In this document: one piece after another, positions 43,889 through 53,400 of the stretch
How the letters are laid out: every line of letters begins with the position of its first letter
How positions within the stretch are numbered: the stretch's first letter is position 1
Assembly (NCBI RefSeq): GCF_022867795.2
Contig: NZ_CP107006.1
Span: 3,286,001 to 3,350,000, forward strand
Length of the DNA stretch: 64,000 nt
Origin: Chitinophaga horti
GTDB taxonomy: Bacteria > Bacteroidota > Bacteroidia > Chitinophagales > Chitinophagaceae
Direction: 5' to 3'
Notes under the pieces: model-generated
What the model was told of the DNA's origin: nothing
Database searches by the model: none
Seen by the model: only the letters and a program-made list of their open reading frames with translations
Program-made: the position numbers and the translations under genes

Positions 43889-45574
43889 ATGCGCAACATT
43901 GTATTTGCCTTTTCCATCCTCGTATGTTCCCTCCCGGCCATGGCGCAGGACCAGGCCTTTAACTATACGGTACAGAAGTCCGTTACCGCCCGTCAGGGTG
44001 CGGTGGCCAGTGCGCATCCGCTTGCCAGCCTGGCCGGACTCAAGATGTTGCAACAAGGCGGCAATGCCGTCGATGCGGCTATTGCCACCCAACTGGCGCT
44101 GGCCGTGGTATACCCTTCTGCCGGCAATCTTGGCGGCGGTGGTTTCCTGGTAGCGCATCTGGCCAATGGAAAAGAATTAGCGATCGATTATCGGGAAAAG
44201 GCCCCCGGCCGCGCGCACCGCGATATGTACCTCGATGATAAAGGCGCTCCGATCGTAAAGTTAAGTCTCGACGGACATCATGCCGCAGGCGTACCCGGCA
44301 CCGTCGCCGGTTTGTTCGCGTCGCTTCCTTATGGTAAACTGAAGATGGCGCAACTCATCGCGCCGGCCATTGAACTGGCGGACAAAGGTTTTGTGATTAC
44401 CGCAGCGGAGGCCCGGTCATTGAACAATTTACGTAAAGACTTCGAAAACCTTAATACGCGTCCCGTCGCTTTTGTAAAGCAAAACGAATGGAAGGCCGGC
44501 GATACGCTAATACAAAAAGACCTGGCCCGCACGCTCCGACTCATCCGCGACAAAGGCGCCGCAGGCTTTTACCAGGGCGAGACGGCGGATAAGATCGTAG
44601 CCGAGATGCAGCGTGGCAAAGGCATCATCAGTAAAGCTGATTTAAAAGCTTACAAGGCCGCTACGCGCATACCATTGCGCTTTCCCTACAAAGGCTATAC
44701 GATCCTCACTATGCCTCTGCCCAGCAGCGGCGGTGTGATCTTACAACAGCTGTTAGGCATGACGGAAAAGTATCCGCTGGCGCAATACGGCTTTCACAGC
44801 ATAGCAGCCGTACACCTGATGGTGGAAGCGGAAAGACGCGCCTACGCCGACCGTGCCGAGTTCCTGGGCGACCCCGACTTTGTGAAGGTGCCCGTAAAAG
44901 CCATCACGCAGCCGCAGTACCTCGCCTCACGCATGCAGGACTTTAACCCGCAGCAGGCCAGCTCCAGCACCAAGATTAAAGCGGGTCAGCCGAAAGAAAG
45001 CGAAGAGACGACCCACCTGAGCGTGACAGATGCACAAGGCAATGCCGTATCGGTTACGACTACACTTAACGGCGGCTACGGCAGCCGCGTAGTGGTAGGT
45101 GGCGCGGGCTTTATCCTCAATAATGAAATGGACGATTTTTCTGTAAAACCAGGCAGCCCGAATATGTACGGACTACTGGGCACAGAGGCCAACGCTATAG
45201 CACCAGGCAAACGGATGCTCAGCTCCATGACGCCGACTATTGTACTGCAGGGCAACCGGCCGTACATGGTAACTGGCACGCCGGGCGGATCTACCATCAT
45301 CACCTCCATGTTCCAGACGATCGTGAACGTGCTTGATTTTGGATTGAGTGAAAGCGACGCCGTGAATAAGCCTAAGTTCCATCACCAATGGCAGCCGGAG
45401 ACCGTATACGTAGAAAAGGGCTTCCCAGACAGCACCGTGGCGGGATTGAAGAAGATGGGCCATAAGGTGGACAATCGAAACGCCATTGGCAGAGTAGAAC
45501 TGATAACGATTAAAAACGGCCGCATCACCGCCGTGGCCGATAACCGCGGCGACGACAGTGCAGCAGGCTATTAA
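43889..45574 (+). CDS. ggt: Gamma-glutamyltransferase
   Basis: The 561-aa protein has a signal peptide (FSILVCSLPAMAQ). It has the full N-terminal nucleophile hydrolase pattern: LQQGGNAVDAAIATQLALAV, the autocleavage and nucleophile Thr in EETTHLSVTDAQGNAVSVTT (Thr about 373-374), and NGGYGSRVVVGGAGFILNNE, MDDFS after it. It splits or transfers the gamma-glutamyl group of glutathione and related peptides in the periplasm. It opens a run of six genes separated by gaps of 18 bp or less (or a 4-bp overlap). Confidence 0.95.
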   Translation: MRNIVFAFSILVCSLPAMAQDQAFNYTVQKSVTARQGAVASAHPLASLAGLKMLQQGGNAVDAAIATQLALAVVYPSAGNLGGGGFLVAHLANGKELAIDYREKAPGRAHRDMYLDDKGAPIVKLSLDGHHAAGVPGTVAGLFASLPYGKLKMAQLIAPAIELADKGFVITAAEARSLNNLRKDFENLNTRPVAFVKQNEWKAGDTLIQKDLARTLRLIRDKGAAGFYQGETADKIVAEMQRGKGIISKADLKAYKAATRIPLRFPYKGYTILTMPLPSSGGVILQQLLGMTEKYPLAQYGFHSIAAVHLMVEAERRAYADRAEFLGDPDFVKVPVKAITQPQYLASRMQDFNPQQASSSTKIKAGQPKESEETTHLSVTDAQGNAVSVTTTLNGGYGSRVVVGGAGFILNNEMDDFSVKPGSPNMYGLLGTEANAIAPGKRMLSSMTPTIVLQGNRPYMVTGTPGGSTIITSMFQTIVNVLDFGLSESDAVNKPKFHHQWQPETVYVEKGFPDSTVAGLKKMGHKVDNRNAIGRVELITIKNGRITAVADNRGDDSAAGY

Positions 45575-45584
45575 ATAAGTGCAG

Positions 45585-46112
45585 ATGACAACCGGACAAC
45601 TATTCCTGGAGAGTGTGACCAAACGTTTCTTAACGTACAAAACACTGGGCGAAAAAACATTTGAACAACTGAGTGACGAGCAGCTTTGCTGGGAGCCACC
45701 CGGCTATCCCAACAGCATTTACGTGATCGTGAAACACGTGAGCGGCAATATGTGTTCACGTTTTACTGACTTCCTCACCACCGATGGAGAAAAGCCCGGC
45801 CGGCAGCGGGATGAAGAGTTTAAACCTGGCATTGCCAGTCGCGCCGAGATCATCGGCTTATGGGATAAAGGATGGGACGTATTGCTCAACACCCTGCGCA
45901 GTCTGACCGACGAAGACCTGGCCAAAACAGTAACCATCCGCGGCGAACCCCATTCCGTGATCGACGCGATCAACCGGCAGCTGGGCCACTACCCTTACCA
46001 TGTGGGCCAGATCGTGTACCTTGGTAAAATAATGCAGCAGGAAAACTGGCGCAGCCTGTCCATTCCCGTTGGCCAATCCGAACAATTTAACAAAGAAAAA
46101 TTCGGCAGATGA
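45585..46112 (+). CDS. DinB-like (DUF1572) protein
   Basis: The protein has about 175 aa from the ATG at 45585; the frame's earlier GTG at 45579 is less likely. It forms a four-helix bundle pattern with the DUF1572 signatures VIVKHVSGNMCSRFTDFL and GHYPYHVGQIVYLGKIM. His residues in KHVSGN and HYPYHVGQ are positioned as in DinB-type metal sites. These proteins are thought to be thiol-dependent transferases, some using bacillithiol or other thiols. Linkage to ggt, a glutathione enzyme, suits a thiol-related role, by inference. Confidence 0.87.
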   Translation: MTTGQLFLESVTKRFLTYKTLGEKTFEQLSDEQLCWEPPGYPNSIYVIVKHVSGNMCSRFTDFLTTDGEKPGRQRDEEFKPGIASRAEIIGLWDKGWDVLLNTLRSLTDEDLAKTVTIRGEPHSVIDAINRQLGHYPYHVGQIVYLGKIMQQENWRSLSIPVGQSEQFNKEKFGR

Positions 46113-46519
46113 AGGTGCGATACCTCTTACCCATCCTGTTTTTATTCGCCTGCAACAGCGGCAAAACAGACGATTTACTGAAACACAAAAAGTGGCGCGT
46201 GTACGATGTAACCGTGCCGCCCAACGATCCGTATAACAACAACCAGGTGTCGCAATCCGTAGACCTCAAGCAGGGATATTACGCAGACGCCTACTACCAG
46301 TTCCTCGACAATAACGTGTTTATCGCCACGATCGATAACAAGCCGGATACCGGGCGTTACAGCCTGCTGAGTAATGGCAAGATCATTTCCGTTACCTCAG
46401 CCAATGGTTCGCGCAAGCAGGAACACCTGGTGAATATCACGAAGCTGGATGAAAACAACTTTAATATGAAAGTGAAGAGTGGCGACTTTCATTTCATTCT
46501 TCACACGCGGAAAGAGTAG
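46109..46519 (+). CDS. Small lipoprotein of unknown function
   Basis: The 136-aa protein has a lipoprotein signal ending LPILFLFACNSGK (Cys15). It then has a beta-rich lipocalin-like pattern: LLKHKKWRVYDVTVPP, YQFLDNNVFIATIDN, GRYSLLSNGKIISV, FNMKVKSGDFHFIL. Such proteins are common in Bacteroidota and have no known role. Its ATG overlaps the preceding stop by 4 bp (ATGA), so translation is coupled. Confidence 0.8.
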   Translation: MKVRYLLPILFLFACNSGKTDDLLKHKKWRVYDVTVPPNDPYNNNQVSQSVDLKQGYYADAYYQFLDNNVFIATIDNKPDTGRYSLLSNGKIISVTSANGSRKQEHLVNITKLDENNFNMKVKSGDFHFILHTRKE

Positions 46520-46522
46520 CCT

Positions 46523-47563
46523 ATGCACCTCACCGACCAGACACCCGGCCGCACCGTGGTAATCGACAATCGCGAACACCTTTTCTTTTCCGGATTCGCT
46601 TACCTCGGCGTGCATCGTTCAGCCCAGTTCCAGGCTTTAATAGCAGCAGGTTTGGGCAGATACGGCAGCCTGTTCCCATCCTCGCGCATTGCGAATGTTC
46701 AGTTGTCATTGTACGATGAGCTGGAGCATGCTTTTTGCGCGCTGCAGGGGCAACAGGCGGCGGCGTGTTTCAGTTCGGGCTACCTGGCGGGACAGGCGGC
46801 TATCCGGTACGGGCAAACGAAAGGGGAAGTATTGTATGCCCCGGGCACCCATCCTGCATTACAGTTGCCCGGGGCAGTAGTCCCAACGGGCGATTGGGCG
46901 CAATGGGCGTTGGAGCGCATCAACCAAAAACCGGATCACACCTATGTAATAGCCGCCGACAGTGTGAACCCGCTTACCGCCACGGTAAACGACTTCAGCG
47001 CGTTGCAACACATCAACCGTAAAACGTTGGTGATCATCGATGATTCACATGGAATTGGTATACTGGGTGAAGATGGCGAAGGCATAATATCCTATCTGCC
47101 CGAAAACCCACACTTGCATTACCTGGTAACTGCCTCTACGGGCAAGGCTTACAGTATGGAAGGCGGCATTATCACCGGTAAAGCCGCAGACATAGCCGCC
47201 ATTAAACGCATGCCTGCTTTTACGGCCAGCACGCCCATGATGCCGGCACTTGCCTACGCATGGCTGAATAGTCAGTCCATTTATGCAGAGGCCAGACGTA
47301 AGCTGGAACAAAACGCGCAGTATTTCCGCGACATTACATTGGGAATGCCACAGTTGACGCAGGCGGAGGCATTACCCATGTTTATACTCAACGGCGCGCA
47401 GGAAGTGTACGACTACCTGTTACATCACGAAACCGTTATTTCCTCTTTCCGTTATCCATCGCCGGACAGTCCCCGTTTAAACCGTGTGGTGCTGTCGGCC
47501 CTGCACTTGCAGCAGGACCTGGAGACGGTAGCGGGTTTATTAAAACGATACTATTCTGCTTAA
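46523..47563 (+). CDS. PLP-dependent acyltransferase/aminotransferase (BioF/KBL-like)
   Basis: The 346-aa fold-type I enzyme has HFDSHGIG-like IIDDSHGIGILGEDGEG (about 171-187) and the PLP lysine in TASTGKAYSMEGGIITG (Lys about 206). It begins late compared with BioF, with NREHLFFSGFAYLGVHRS. The alpha-oxoamine synthase family condenses an amino acid with an acyl-CoA (biotin, threonine or lipid pathways). No biotin gene is near, so 8-amino-7-oxononanoate synthase is not assumed. It sits 3 bp after the lipoprotein gene. Confidence 0.85.
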   Translation: MHLTDQTPGRTVVIDNREHLFFSGFAYLGVHRSAQFQALIAAGLGRYGSLFPSSRIANVQLSLYDELEHAFCALQGQQAAACFSSGYLAGQAAIRYGQTKGEVLYAPGTHPALQLPGAVVPTGDWAQWALERINQKPDHTYVIAADSVNPLTATVNDFSALQHINRKTLVIIDDSHGIGILGEDGEGIISYLPENPHLHYLVTASTGKAYSMEGGIITGKAADIAAIKRMPAFTASTPMMPALAYAWLNSQSIYAEARRKLEQNAQYFRDITLGMPQLTQAEALPMFILNGAQEVYDYLLHHETVISSFRYPSPDSPRLNRVVLSALHLQQDLETVAGLLKRYYSA

Positions 47564-47574
47564 AACACTTCAAT

Positions 47575-48429
47575 ATGCTTAAGAAAATTATTCCATTACT
47601 GTTAGGCCTGGTGGGCATTACACAAGCCAGTCATGCACAAAACTCACTGCTGTGGAAGATCAGCGGCAAGGGCATGACCAAGCCCTCGTACGTTTTCGGC
47701 ACCATGCACATGATTTGTCCGGACGACTACTTCATGTCCGAATCGGTAAAAAAAGCCTTTAAAAGTGCCGATACTGTGTACATGGAAATGGACATGGACG
47801 ACCCAATGATGATGATCAAAGTGGGACAACTGAGCCAATTGCCTGAAGGTAAAACGCTCGACAAAATCTTCACCGAAAAGGAATACAAGGAACTGGCCGC
47901 CTACATGAAGGCCAACCTGAAACTGGACCTGGCACTGTTTAACCAGTTTAAGCCGCTCGTCCTTACCAGCCTGCTCACCACCAAATCCTTCAAATGCGAA
48001 ACGCCCGCCTCCTATGAAATGAATTTTGTAGAAATGGCTTCCGAGCAGCGCAAAACCATACTGGGACTGGAAACGCCCGAGCAGCAGATCAGCGTGTTTG
48101 ACGCCGTAGACGATCGGAAGGAAGCGGAAATGATCATGAAAAGCATCCGGGAAAAAGAGAAAGAAAGTGTAACGTTTAACAAGATGATCACCCTGTACAA
48201 AAAGCAGGATGTAAACGGCTTGTACAAACTCATGAAAGAAACCAACGAAATGGACGGTTTCGAGGAAGAATTGCTCACCAAACGTAACAACAACTGGGTG
48301 CCGGCGATCCGGAAAGTGATCGGTGGCAAAACGCAGTTCTTTGCTGTAGGCGCTTTACACCTGGCGGGACCGCATGGCGTGCTTACACAATTAAAGGCCG
48401 CCGGTTATACGGTGACGCCGGTACTATAA
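47575..48429 (+). CDS. TraB/GumN-family protein, copy with intact motifs
   Basis: The 284-aa protein has a signal peptide (ITQASHAQ). The family's two GxxH motifs are present: YVFGTMHMICPDDYFM near the start and FFAVGALHLAGPHGVL near the end, with a conserved Glu in VYMEMD. TraB/Tiki-like proteins are metal-dependent proteases according to published family analyses. It lies 11 bp behind the PLP enzyme gene and 18 bp before a paralog that has lost these residues. Target unknown. Confidence 0.88.
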   Translation: MLKKIIPLLLGLVGITQASHAQNSLLWKISGKGMTKPSYVFGTMHMICPDDYFMSESVKKAFKSADTVYMEMDMDDPMMMIKVGQLSQLPEGKTLDKIFTEKEYKELAAYMKANLKLDLALFNQFKPLVLTSLLTTKSFKCETPASYEMNFVEMASEQRKTILGLETPEQQISVFDAVDDRKEAEMIMKSIREKEKESVTFNKMITLYKKQDVNGLYKLMKETNEMDGFEEELLTKRNNNWVPAIRKVIGGKTQFFAVGALHLAGPHGVLTQLKAAGYTVTPVL

Positions 48430-48447
48430 TTTTATATATTCAGGAAG

Positions 48448-49284
48448 ATGAAGAAACTGCTAGTGATAGCCGCCCTGCTGATGCAGGCGCATGTGATAAT
48501 GGCGCAGGAAGCGTTGTTGTGGAAAGTGAGCGGCAAAGATGCCAAAACCTCGTACCTGTTTGCAAGCAGCATTGTGTGCGATAACAAAGTACAGCTGCCT
48601 GTAGCCGTAGAAACCGCCGTCACCGGTGCCGACAACGTTTATTTCGAACTGCCCGACCGCGACGACGATACGGCCTTTGCAGGTCTCACACGTTTGCCTG
48701 CCGGCGATTCGCTGCAACGTTATTTTTCAAGGGAAGAATACTCGTTGTTCAAATCATTCCTCGCCCGCAGGCTGCGCATCGGCTTAGCCGGTAACGAGGA
48801 TTTCACCCCTGCTTTTGCTTACTACACCGTGCGTAACATGCTCACCTATTGCGAGGTGAATACCAACTATACAAACGTCATTGCCAACCTGGCCGATGCA
48901 CAGAACAAACCCACTTTCGGCCTGGAAACCACGGCTGAAGGCCTGAAAGCGCAATTGAAAATACCTCCTGCCGTATATACTAAACTGATCATGGACATCG
49001 TATACGCATCCGGCAATATCACCATCACCCGCAACCAGCAGATGGACCTGTACAAGAAGCAGGACATTTTCGGCATGTACAACGCCTACATCAAAGGCAA
49101 AGAACTGGGCGGCTACGAGCAAATCATGCTGGGCGACCGGAACAGGAAATGGCTGCCTGTCATCAAAACCGCCATTGCCAGGTCGTCCAGCTTCTTTTGC
49201 GTGGGTGCATTGCAGTTTGGTGGCGAGCAAGGATTGATTGAGTTATTGCGGAAGGAAGGGTATACGGTGACGGCGATTAAATAG
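48448..49284 (+). CDS. TraB/GumN-family paralog lacking the metal-site histidines
   Basis: The 278-aa protein has a signal peptide (LLMQAHVIMAQ) and is alignable to the preceding protein along its length: LLWKVSGKDAKTSYLFASSI against the first copy's LLWKISGKGMTKPSYVFGTM, and YKKQDIFGMYNAYIKGKELG, FFCVGALQFGGEQGLIELL. GTMH has become ASSI and GALH has become GALQ, so both motif histidines are gone; the Glu of VYFELP remains. It is probably an inactive partner or regulator of the first copy. It is the last gene of the operon, ending 2 bp from a convergent gene. Confidence 0.85.
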   Translation: MKKLLVIAALLMQAHVIMAQEALLWKVSGKDAKTSYLFASSIVCDNKVQLPVAVETAVTGADNVYFELPDRDDDTAFAGLTRLPAGDSLQRYFSREEYSLFKSFLARRLRIGLAGNEDFTPAFAYYTVRNMLTYCEVNTNYTNVIANLADAQNKPTFGLETTAEGLKAQLKIPPAVYTKLIMDIVYASGNITITRNQQMDLYKKQDIFGMYNAYIKGKELGGYEQIMLGDRNRKWLPVIKTAIARSSSFFCVGALQFGGEQGLIELLRKEGYTVTAIK

Positions 49285-49286
49285 CC

Positions 49287-50327
49287 CTACTCCTTATAAA
49301 TCCTAACCGCCACTTTCCCATCCGCCGTCACACTCCCGCGGTACATCCCCGCCGTATTAAACGGCCAGGCCATATGACCGTTCTTATCCAGCGCGATCAA
49401 ACCGCCATCGCCACCGAGGGCTGGCACTTTTTTCATGATCAGTTCGTCCGCGGCGGACTTGATGTCAAGGGAGCGGTATTCTATCAGGTCGCTGACGGTT
49501 TTGGCGACGCTGAGGCGAATAAAGTACTCTCCCCAGCCGGTACAGGAGATGGCGCAGGTTTCGTTGTTCGCATAAGTGCCCGCCCCGATAATCGGTGCAT
49601 CGCCTACGCGGCCGAATTTTTTGTTAGTCATACCGCCGGTGGACGTGGCCGCGGCCAGGTTGCCTGACCGGTCTAACGCCACTGCGCCAACGGTGCCGAA
49701 CTTGTAATCGTGGTTCTCGATGCCCAGGCGGCCCGTACGCTTCGACGTATCGGCGTGGTCGAGTTGCGCCTTCAGGGAGTCCTGGGCCTTTGCCCGTTGC
49801 AGGCCGCGCCAGCGATCTTCTGTATAGAAATAAGAGGGAGCTACAATTTCCAGTCCCGCCTGTTGGGCGAACTTTTCGGCGCCCGGGCCCATCATCATCA
49901 CGTGCTGCGACTTCTCCATTACGGCACGGGCGGCGGTAATCGGGTTACGGATGGTGGTAACGCCTGCTACAGCACCGGCTTCCAGGGTTTTGCCGTTCAT
50001 GATGGCGGCATCCATTTCGTTGCGGCCTTCGTTGGTAAATACGGCGCCTTTGCCGGCGTTGAACAGGGGCGAGTCTTCCATCACACGCACGGCGGCTTCT
50101 ACGGCATCGAGACTGCTGCCGCCTTTTTTGAGGATGGCGTAACCAGCCTGCAACGCGGCTTCCAGGGCTTTAATGTAGGCCTTTTCCCGTTCGGGCGTCA
50201 TCTGCGATTTGAGGATAGTGCCTGCACCGCCGTGAATCACCAACACGTACTTAGTCGTATCTGCGGGGGCGGCCCACAACTTCAACCCGAAAAAGAGAAA
50301 CAACAACAAGCCGGTACAGCGTTTCAT
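49287..50327 (-). CDS. Isoaspartyl peptidase/L-asparaginase (Ntn-hydrolase)
   Basis: The 346-aa exported enzyme (signal LFFGLKLWA) has LVIHGGAGTILKSQMTPERE near the start, the conserved PLFNAGKGAVFTNEGRNEMD, and the autocleavage site YKFGTVGAVALDRSGNLAAA with nucleophile Thr at about 212. GRVGDAPIIGAGTYANN and the glycine loop CTGWGEYFIR complete the active site. It removes isoaspartyl residues from peptides and hydrolyses asparagine. It is a complement to pcm, which repairs the same damage in whole proteins. Confidence 0.94.
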   Translation of the reverse strand: MKRCTGLLLFLFFGLKLWAAPADTTKYVLVIHGGAGTILKSQMTPEREKAYIKALEAALQAGYAILKKGGSSLDAVEAAVRVMEDSPLFNAGKGAVFTNEGRNEMDAAIMNGKTLEAGAVAGVTTIRNPITAARAVMEKSQHVMMMGPGAEKFAQQAGLEIVAPSYFYTEDRWRGLQRAKAQDSLKAQLDHADTSKRTGRLGIENHDYKFGTVGAVALDRSGNLAAATSTGGMTNKKFGRVGDAPIIGAGTYANNETCAISCTGWGEYFIRLSVAKTVSDLIEYRSLDIKSAADELIMKKVPALGGDGGLIALDKNGHMAWPFNTAGMYRGSVTADGKVAVRIYKE

Positions 50328-50400
50328 AAGCGAACAGATTTTATGTAAATGTAATATTCTACTTTATTTTTGTATTTCCCGCTAAACAACAGCGCTGCCA

Positions 50401-50432
50401 ATTGGCAGACAAATTGCTTATAGTTATTTTTG
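50401..50432 (+). promoter_or_regulatory. Promoter of the TamB-like gene
   Basis: ATTG (50401-50404), 20 nt, TATTTTTG (50425-50432). Transcription should begin near 50438-50440, just before the non-ATG start region. Confidence 0.6.
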
Positions 50433-50455
50433 CCCGGTAAAGTAAAATAACAGCA

Positions 50456-53400
50456 CTGAGAAAAGTCCGCAAAATATTGTCCATTGTCCTGCTAAGTTTG
50501 CTGGGCTTGATACTGCTTATCAGTATTCTCGTGAATATTCCCGCCGTACAAAACATGCTCGTACACCAGGTGACCAAACGTTTGTCGACGAAACTGGGCA
50601 CCCGGGTGGAGATCAAACATATCAACCTTCGCCTGTTCAACAGCATGCGGATGGAAGGCACGTACATCGAAGATCGCCACAAAGACACGTTACTATACGC
50701 CGGCGCACTGCAGGTAAGGATTACAGACTGGTTTTTCTTCAAGGAAACACCGGTGCTGAAGTTCATCGGGCTGGAAGATGCCACGGTTAACCTGGTACGC
50801 CATAAGGGCGACAGCCTCTGGAACTACGCCTTTATTGCAGATGCGTTTGCAGGCCCCTCCGCATCGCCGAAAAAGAAACAACAGGCCAGCTTTTCGGTCG
50901 ACCTGAAGAATGTGGACCTGCAACGGGTGAAATTCAATTTCATCGACCGCTGGCGAGGGGAAGACATGTACCTCTACTCCAACCGTATTTTGCTGGATGC
51001 ACAAAAGCTGGACCTCACGGGCAAAAATATCTGGATACAGTCGCTGGAACTGGACCAACCCTCATTTGTTATTTCCAGTTACCCAGCCTCCAGGCCGAAA
51101 CGTACTACGCCCTTGCCAGCCACGGTAGCGGCGCCACCGGATACAGGCACCGTCATACCCGGGCTGCAATGGAACCCGGACAGATGGAACTTGCTGGTAC
51201 GATCGCTGCGCATTGAGAACGGCACGTTCGGCGTAGACAACCGGCGGGGAGACACACTGGTACCGTCCGACGAAGGTTACTTCGACCCAGGGCACATCCG
51301 GTTTGAGAAGATCAATCTTTCCCTTTCCAACACACAATTCAAAGACGATAGCATTTTTTCCGACCTGAAGCTGCGCACCCGCGAACGGAGCGGCTTCGAG
51401 GTAAAGCAACTGGATTGCCGGTTTAAGATGTCGCCCGTGCAAATGGAGTTTTCCAACCTCGACCTGCGCACGGAAAACAGTCAGCTCGGCGACTATTTCG
51501 CCATGGAGTACAGCGACTTCAGCGACTTTGCCGATTTTGTCGATGCAGTAACCATGCGCGCCAACTTCAAAAAGACCCGCCTCTCCTCCGACGACATCGC
51601 CTATTTTGCTCCTGCATTGAAAGACTGGAATACCGAAATCCGTTTTAGCGGCAGTGCGCGCGGGCCAGTGAGCAACCTGCGGGCCGACAGTATGAGCGTA
51701 CAGGGCGGCAAAGCCACCAAACTGGCCGGTAGCTTCCAGATGCGCGGCTTGCCGAACATCGACGAAACCTTTATCGACTTCCAGGCAACAGAGTTGATTA
51801 CCAACGGCGCCGATTTGCGACAGTTCCTCCCGATACTCAAAACCACCACCGCCGTACGTACCGACCTGATCACCCACCTGCGATTCCAGGGGTCATTCAG
51901 CGGACTGGTTAACAACTTTGTAGCTTACGGAAAGTTCCAGACCAACCTGGGCAACCTGGATACGGATATCAACTTCAAAACCAGCGGCGATGTGCCGGTA
52001 TATTCCGGTAATGTGCTGGCAGATAACTTTAACGTGGGTATACTGCTCGATAACAATATCGTCAGCACCGTGAGTATGGATGCTAAAGTAAATGGCGCCG
52101 GCTTCAACTTCCAGACTTTAAAAGCAGCCGTGGACGCCAACATCCGGAGTATCGGCCTCAATAATTACCTGTACCAGAACATTAAAACGAAAGGCGAAAT
52201 GAACCGTAAGTTCTTCAACGGTTCCCTCAATATTGCCGACCCGAACCTGGACATGGACTTCGCTGGTACCATTGACTTCAACAACGCACTGCCCATATTT
52301 GACTTCGACGCTGAGATCCGTAACAGTGATCTGAAAGCACTGAAGCTCACCAAGGACTCGATCACCCTGCAAGCCAAGGCCGACCTGAACTTCGCCGGTA
52401 GCAACATCGATAACTTCGATGGAATGGCGCGTTTGTATGATCTGTCTCTCCTTAAGAACAACAGCCGCGTGGAGTTTGACTCGCTCGTGGTAAGAACAGA
52501 TATTGAAAACAACCAGAAGGCCCTGCGCATCAAGGGCAGCGAGGTGGATGGCTACGTAACGGGCAACTACAGTTTTATGGAACTTCCTTATGCATTTCAG
52601 CTGTTCCTGAATAAGTACTACCCTAGCTATTTCAAGGTGCCCGAAGGCAATCCTCCTGCACAGGACTTCCGTTTTGCATTCCAGTTCGGGGAGGTAGATA
52701 AACTTATAAGGGCCTTCAACGATGATATTTCGGGGCTGAATCAAACTAAAGTAGAGGGAGCGCTTAACACCGCCACGGGAAGCTTTACCATCAACGCCCA
52801 CGTGCCTTTCGCGCAATACGACGTGTATGGTGTGCGGGACCTGGTACTGAAAAGTAATGGCGATTTTAACAAGATCAACCTCAGCACACAGTTGGGCCAG
52901 GTACTGTATAAAGACAGCACCATCTTTAATAACCCGCTGATACTCGCCAGTTCCAGCCACGATACCTCGTACGTGCAGATCGATATGAAAGCCGAAGATA
53001 CCACCTCGCTCGATGGCTTCTATGCCCGCGTGGTCACCGTAAAAGAAGGCGTGAAAGTTAACTTCCTTAATAGTTCCTTCACCGTAAATAACCGCCAGTG
53101 GCAAATGGAACCTGGAAATGAAGTGTATTGGAGTAAAGATTTCCTGACGGTAAATAATCTGCGCATCACCCGCAATAACCAGAGCATCACCATACAAACC
53201 AACGAGTTTAACCCGGACGACAGCCGGTTCGATATCATCATTAAAGACCTGAACCTCGCCGATATTATTCCCCCGCAGCTTACCACAACCCGTATCGAAG
53301 GGTTGGCGAACGGTAACATCGCAGTAGTAGATCCATTTAATCATCTCACGATAAATACGGACCTTACCACCAGTCAGCTGCGCGTAGCCAACGATTCCAT

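Noticed and set aside
46523..47563. Assignment of the PLP enzyme as biotin-pathway BioF
   Set aside because: No other biotin gene is nearby and the family includes several reactions; only a family-level name is justified.
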